Shown here: positions 60,515 through 64,000 of the stretch, one piece after another | How positions within the stretch are numbered: the stretch's first letter is position 1 | How the letters are laid out: each line of letters opens with the position of its first letter | Assembly: GCF_900177765.1 (NCBI RefSeq) | Contig: NZ_FXWI01000005.1 | Span: 1-64,000 of the forward strand | Length of the DNA stretch: 64,000 nt | Reading direction: 5' to 3' | Source: Agreia sp. VKM Ac-1783 | Lineage (GTDB): Bacteria > Actinomycetota > Actinomycetes > Actinomycetales > Microbacteriaceae | Translations under genes and position numbers: made by a program | The notes under the pieces: generated by a model | Databases searched by the model: none | The model's input: the letters and a program-made list of their open reading frames with translations, nothing else | What the model was told of the DNA's origin: nothing

Positions 60515-61995
60515 GCGGGGTTCTCCTCGACGGTTCGGGCGTTGTTCAGGGCGGGGTGGTCGTGGTGCTCGTCGTCTCGTTCGTCGACATCGTCGTCATC
60601 GGATGCGACGCTCCCGAGCTCGGCCGGCTCCCACGGGTCGCGCTCGCCGGCGGCGACGGTGACGTAGCCGGCGGGGCCGCTCGCCGGCCCGCTGGTAGCG
60701 AAGCCGTCGTAGCCGACGCGGGCCATCGACGCCGGATGCGACAGCCACACCCGGGTCAAGTCGGTGCGTACGTCGTCGAGCCAGTGCTGGCGCATGGTGC
60801 CGTTCCAGGCGGAGTTGCCGCCAGCTTCGAACTCGTTCAGCTCGCCGGAGATGATGCCGTCGATGAGAGCGTCTTGTTCTGCGCGGTCGTCGTCGGGCCA
60901 GAGCGATGCCAGGTCGTCGAGCCCAAGCCGATACGCCGACACGTCTGCGGGCTGGCCCGTGTTGCGCCACCCGTCGCTGCGGCCGATCGCGAGGTCGTCG
61001 TCGACCCGCGCGGCGAGGTCGATGCGAGGCGACTCGGGCTGCGGAACCAGCCGGTCGGCCACTGTGCGCAGCATCTCGAGCTGCTCGGCAGACAGCGCTC
61101 GGGGCGTGTAGTCCGGGTCGTCGGCGATCGCTCGACGCGCAAGAAAGCCGCGAGCCTCGGGAGCCGTGCGCTCGGAGGCGACGAGCCGACCCCACTCGGG
61201 CGTGAGTTGCGGGGTCACCGACACCGTCGCATCCCACAGCCGAACTATCTCGGCGGCGACCTCGTTCGGCCGCTCGTAGGGCAGCAGATGCCCGGTGGAT
61301 GCGAGCGAGACGAAGCGGGCCTGCGGGTACACGCCGTCGAGCAGGCGGGGTTGGGCGGATGCGCCGAGGTCGTCGTCGTCTTCGCCGGCGAGCACGACGA
61401 CGGGCAGGTCGATCGGGCCGACGTCGTTCGACACGTCTTCGGTGCTGCCCTCGTCGAGCCAGCGGCGCCAGGCGAGCGGCGACATCAGTCGCACCTGGGC
61501 GATGGCCGCGCGCTCGTCGTCGTCGGCGAGGCTGGTCGCAACGTTCTGGGCGACGAACTCCACGGCGTGATCCTCGGAGATCAGGCCGTTCTCTGCCCAG
61601 GCGAGCATCTCGGCGCGTTTGTCATCGGACATGGGCTCGGGCGTGCGCGGTGACGGCGCGAGAAGCACCATGCCGGCCAGACCGAAGATGTTGGCGTCGC
61701 CACTCAGGATGCGGTCGGCGACGAGGGCCGCGACCTTGCCGCCCATGCTGTGGGCGGCCAGAAAGAAGGGGCCGCCGTCGGCCTCGGCCTCGATGACCTC
61801 TACCGCGCGATCGGCGAGGGCCGCGACCGAGCCGTTCGGCGCATCCGGAGACCCGCCGTGACCGGGCAGATCGATGCCCACGACCCGGAAGCGGTCGGCG
61901 GCGATGCTCTGGAGGGCGGCGTCGAGCGGCGTGGCCGCCACCGCGTCGAATCCGAGGCCGGGAAGGAAGAAGATCGTGCCGTCGTGAGCGGTCAC
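60505..61995 (-). CDS. Alpha/beta-hydrolase fused to gluconate 2-dehydrogenase subunit 3-like domain
   Basis: 496 aa, GTG 61995 overlapping the SDR stop by 4 nt. Residues 1-265 form a complete alpha/beta-hydrolase (GHGGSP, nucleophile Ser83 in AHSMGG, Asp207, His236 in STGHLLP). Residues about 295-450 resemble gluconate 2-dehydrogenase subunit 3 (TVADRLVPQ..., Trp/Asp-rich core), usually a separate small protein beside a GMC oxidoreductase, as here. The frame is open and codon use smooth, so this is one gene. The fusion could couple lactone hydrolysis with polyol oxidation (inference). Confidence 0.8.
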   Translation of the reverse strand: MTAHDGTIFFLPGLGFDAVAATPLDAALQSIAADRFRVVGIDLPGHGGSPDAPNGSVAALADRAVEVIEAEADGGPFFLAAHSMGGKVAALVADRILSGDANIFGLAGMVLLAPSPRTPEPMSDDKRAEMLAWAENGLISEDHAVEFVAQNVATSLADDDERAAIAQVRLMSPLAWRRWLDEGSTEDVSNDVGPIDLPVVVLAGEDDDDLGASAQPRLLDGVYPQARFVSLASTGHLLPYERPNEVAAEIVRLWDATVSVTPQLTPEWGRLVASERTAPEARGFLARRAIADDPDYTPRALSAEQLEMLRTVADRLVPQPESPRIDLAARVDDDLAIGRSDGWRNTGQPADVSAYRLGLDDLASLWPDDDRAEQDALIDGIISGELNEFEAGGNSAWNGTMRQHWLDDVRTDLTRVWLSHPASMARVGYDGFATSGPASGPAGYVTVAAGERDPWEPAELGSVASDDDDVDERDDEHHDHPALNNARTVEENPAWI

Positions 61996-62891
61996 GGGGT
62001 GACCATTGCTCCGTTGACGTTGAGCGTCTCGCCCGACACGTAGCTCGACTCGGGGGAGGCGAGGAACACGAAGGCGGGTGCGAGTTCGGCCGGCTGGCCG
62101 GCGCGCTGGTAAGTGCTCTCGTCGTCGAAGGCCGTCATCTGCTCGTCGGAGACGCCCTGCGACACCTGCAGTGCTGTCCACACCGGGCCCGGCGCCACGA
62201 CGTTGACTCGGATGCCGCGCGGCGCCAGCTGCTGAGCCAGACCCTTCGAGAGGTTGTTGATCGCGGCCTTCGTCGAGGCGTAGTCGAGTCGATCGGGCGC
62301 AGGCTTGTAGGCCTCGAGCGACGCGGTGTTGATGATGGTCGCGCCCTCGGGCAGGTGGGGGAGGGCGGCTTTGCTGAGCCAGAAGTTGGCGAAAACGTTG
62401 GTGCGGAAGGTCTGCTCGAACTGCTCGTCGCTGAGGTCTTCGAGGCGGTCGACAGCGACCTGCTTGCCCGCGTTGTTGACGAGGATGTCGAGTCCGCCGA
62501 GCACGCTCACGGCCTCGGCGACGATGGCGCGGCAGGTGGCCGCCTCGGTGATGTCGGCCGCGATGGAGTGGCCCTTCCTGCCCGCCTCGTCGATCAGGCC
62601 CACGATGCGGTCGGCATCCTGCTGCTCTGCGGGCAGGTGCACGATGACCACGTCGGCGCCCTCGCGAGCGAAAGCGATCGCCACGGCGCCGCCGATGCCC
62701 GAGTCGCCTCCGGTGATGAGCGCCTTGCGGCCCGTGAGCCTGCCGGTGCCGCGGTAGGTCTTCTCGCCGAGATCGGGAACCGGAGTCATCTTCGCCTGCA
62801 CTCCGGGTTCAGGCTGGTGCTGAACGGGAGGCTCGACCCGATCGTAGAGGGTGACCGGGTTGCCAAACGTGTACTGATCGCGTGCAGTCAT
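61992..62891 (-). CDS. SDR-family oxidoreductase (YghA-like)
   Basis: 299 aa with an N-terminal extension (1-50) typical of the YghA/general-stress SDR group. TGGDSGIGGAVA, VNNAGK, active serine in NTASLEA, and YASTK. TAACCT lies 7 nt before ATG 62891, so the operon SDR-fusion-GMC has a leaderless mRNA. Probably oxidises an alcohol or aldehyde. Confidence 0.87.
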   Translation of the reverse strand: MTARDQYTFGNPVTLYDRVEPPVQHQPEPGVQAKMTPVPDLGEKTYRGTGRLTGRKALITGGDSGIGGAVAIAFAREGADVVIVHLPAEQQDADRIVGLIDEAGRKGHSIAADITEAATCRAIVAEAVSVLGGLDILVNNAGKQVAVDRLEDLSDEQFEQTFRTNVFANFWLSKAALPHLPEGATIINTASLEAYKPAPDRLDYASTKAAINNLSKGLAQQLAPRGIRVNVVAPGPVWTALQVSQGVSDEQMTAFDDESTYQRAGQPAELAPAFVFLASPESSYVSGETLNVNGAMVTP

Positions 62892-62898
62892 AGGGATC

Positions 62899-62904
62899 AG
62901 GTTA
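62899..62904 (-). promoter_or_regulatory. -10 box of leaderless SDR operon
   Basis: TAACCT on the minus strand, 7 nt before the ATG at 62891. The same hexamer with a 6-nt gap precedes the TetR start. Confidence 0.5.
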
Positions 62905-62991
62905 GGCGGGTGGCCCGATTGGACGAGGGCATTGCACGCCATGTGATTTCTGGTAGTGCCGGGTGGGCTTCGCGGCCGGCTCCCGACATGA

Positions 62992-63026
62992 GTGAAGCGG
63001 TGCCACATGATCTGGCACCGCTTCAC
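62992..63026. terminator. Perfect 14-bp hairpin terminator
   Basis: GTGAAGCGGTGCCA and TGGCACCGCTTCAC around a 7-nt loop, just downstream of the small ORF that follows hsp20. Confidence 0.75.
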
Positions 63027-63033
63027 CGGTTCG

Positions 63034-63303
63034 TCACGTCTGAGGCGGAGACCTGCTCCTGCCCGGGTGTACCCGAGGGGGTGGAGTCCAGATGCTGTAG
63101 CCGTCTTCGGATTCATCCGCGTGCGCGGACCACGCATCCGGCTCCGGCTCACGAGCGTCGACCGGGGTCAGCAACTGACGCACGATGTCGTCGAACAGGG
63201 CGCTCACGACGATGTCGTCGGCCTCCGCGAGAACTTGGTCAGACGCTGAAGCCGACGTCGTTCGCGGTTCGTCGCGAGGCTTGATCGAGGCGACGAGAAA
63301 CAT
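63034..63303 (-). CDS. Hypothetical protein downstream of hsp20
   Basis: 89 aa, acidic in the middle and Pro/Arg-rich at the end; no domain recognised. It begins 11 nt after the hsp20 stop and ends just before a strong terminator, so it is probably co-transcribed with hsp20. Codon use fits a real gene, but there is no clear ribosome-binding site. Confidence 0.45.
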   Translation of the reverse strand: MFLVASIKPRDEPRTTSASASDQVLAEADDIVVSALFDDIVRQLLTPVDAREPEPDAWSAHADESEDGYSIWTPPPRVHPGRSRSPPQT

Positions 63304-63314
63304 GGCTCACCTCG

Positions 63315-63743
63315 TCAGCTTTGCAGAGCGGCCTGCTCGCGCGGTGCGCTGGGGTGGACCTCGATCTTGCGGGGCTTCGCGCGCTCGCTCACCGGAAGCA
63401 GTAGCGAGAGAACACCGTTGTCGTAGTGCGCAGTGATGCTCGCCGAGTCGATGCCCTCTCCCACACTGAACTGCCGCACGTACGAGCCGTGCGGGCGCTC
63501 CTGGGTGAGCCACTTCACGCCGCTTCGGATGTCGGAGGTGCGTTGGGCGCGGACCGTCAGCACCTGCCCGTCGACGTCGATGTCGACGCTCTCCGGATCG
63601 ATCCCGGGGAGGTCGGCGTTGAGTACGTAGTGATCACCTTCGCGGTAGAGATCGACGGGCATGAACCGCGGGCCGGTCTGGCCGCCGTTCAGGCTGCTCG
63701 CTAAGCGGCCGAACTCGGTGAAAGGATCGAAAAACATAGCCAT
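63315..63743 (-). CDS. Small heat-shock protein Hsp20
   Basis: 142 aa alpha-crystallin chaperone. N-terminal arm (1-35), crystallin domain (about 38-125; YVLNADLPGIDPESVDI and NGVLSLLLP), and a C-terminal KIEV in place of the usual IxI. It binds unfolding proteins without ATP. The small ORF at 63034-63303 probably shares its transcript. Confidence 0.92.
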   Translation of the reverse strand: MAMFFDPFTEFGRLASSLNGGQTGPRFMPVDLYREGDHYVLNADLPGIDPESVDIDVDGQVLTVRAQRTSDIRSGVKWLTQERPHGSYVRQFSVGEGIDSASITAHYDNGVLSLLLPVSERAKPRKIEVHPSAPREQAALQS

Positions 63744-63818
63744 GATGAGGAGTCCCCTTTCTGATATCGCGTGTGGAATTGTGCTGGCTAACGAGGGTTT
63801 TGACCTTCGGACGGCAAC

Positions 63819-63848
63819 ATATTAACTCCACTCGAGAGCCCGATTCAA
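63819..63848 (-). promoter_or_regulatory. hsp20 promoter
   Basis: On the minus strand: TTGAAT, 18 bp, TAATAT, about 75 bp upstream of the hsp20 start. CTTGAAT and TCTCGAG nearby vaguely resemble half-sites of the HspR (HAIR) operator, but the spacing is wrong for a firm call. Confidence 0.45.
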
Positions 63849-63887
63849 GACCCTTTTTTGCATAATTCTGAGCGCAATGCTTCAACT

Positions 63888-63944
63888 CAGGAAAAGCCGT
63901 ATAGCGGCGTGCGAAACCGCCTATTTGGGGCGGTTTTTCCTGAA
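63888..63944. repeat. 57-bp palindromic repeat, copy 2
   Basis: Ends CAGGAAAAGCCG and CGGTTTTTCCTG pair with one mismatch; the centre again has CGGCGTGCGAA. Same length and orientation as the copy at 54508-54564. The last 55 bases of the window after it show no gene. Confidence 0.65.
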
Positions 63945-64000
63945 TTGGAACGGAGCCGGTGGACCGGTCAGCGGGCCGAGCACCAGTTGGGGTCGCGGCC

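Noticed and set aside
63825-63900. HspR HAIR operator before hsp20
   Set aside because: Half-sites CTTGAAT and TCTCGAG are present, but the spacing is 5 rather than 7 and two positions of the right half do not match.
1-64000. CRISPR arrays, tRNA/rRNA genes, phage genes, replication origin
   Set aside because: No regularly spaced repeats, cloverleaf-like or rRNA sequence, phage structural genes or DnaA-box cluster were seen on reading.

Overview
The window looks like a chromosomal stretch of a high-GC actinobacterium, most likely a Microbacteriaceae relative. This rests on overall style: high GC with many GTG starts, a mycothiol-type formaldehyde dehydrogenase, class-E (LAxTG) sortase signals, and many genes with a TANNNT box only 6-7 nt before the start codon, the hallmark of leaderless actinobacterial mRNAs. 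The family is inference; no rRNA or other marker gene is present.

Layout. 0.5-9.3 kb is an accessory region: a large LAxTG-anchored alpha/beta-hydrolase, a LacI regulator, a type-B carboxylesterase, an IS5-type transposase remnant, a TetR/hydrolase pair, and a scar where 3' fragments of a thiolase and of a second carboxylesterase meet head to head. 9.4-28.8 kb is a catabolic island: a five-gene operon (flavin monooxygenase, 3-hydroxyisobutyrate-dehydrogenase-like enzyme, carboxymuconolactone-decarboxylase-like protein, metallo-beta-lactamase hydrolase, FolD), two large LuxR regulators around an EstB-like esterase, hydroxyquinol 1,2-dioxygenase, maleylacetate reductase, two SDRs, a vanillyl-alcohol-oxidase-type flavoprotein, PurU, an alpha/beta-hydrolase and a LigM/DesA-type tetrahydrofolate-dependent O-demethylase. 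28.9-37.5 kb is a full protocatechuate branch (pobA, an IclR regulator, then pcaH-G-B-D-C-I-J-F as one tightly overlapped operon).

Taken together, 9-37 kb reads as a methoxylated-aromatic (lignin-type) degradation region. Methoxyl groups are moved to tetrahydrofolate and oxidised through FolD and PurU. Rings are opened either as hydroxyquinol (to maleylacetate, then 3-oxoadipate) or as protocatechuate, and both routes end at PcaIJ and PcaF. A 17-bp palindrome lies before pobA, before pcaH and, 25 kb away, before the carboxylesterase gene, suggesting one IclR regulon.

37.5-64 kb is more ordinary: an ABC exporter with a NarL-type two-component system, a MarR/SDR pair, small surface proteins, a siderophore importer lacking its ATPase plus a siderophore-interacting protein, trpF, several acetyltransferases and hydrolases, a PadR/HAAS pair, the mycothiol-dependent formaldehyde detoxification pair, an LAxTG serine protease, a GMC oxidoreductase operon containing an unusual hydrolase/dehydrogenase-subunit fusion, and hsp20. 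No tRNA, rRNA, CRISPR array or complete mobile element was seen.
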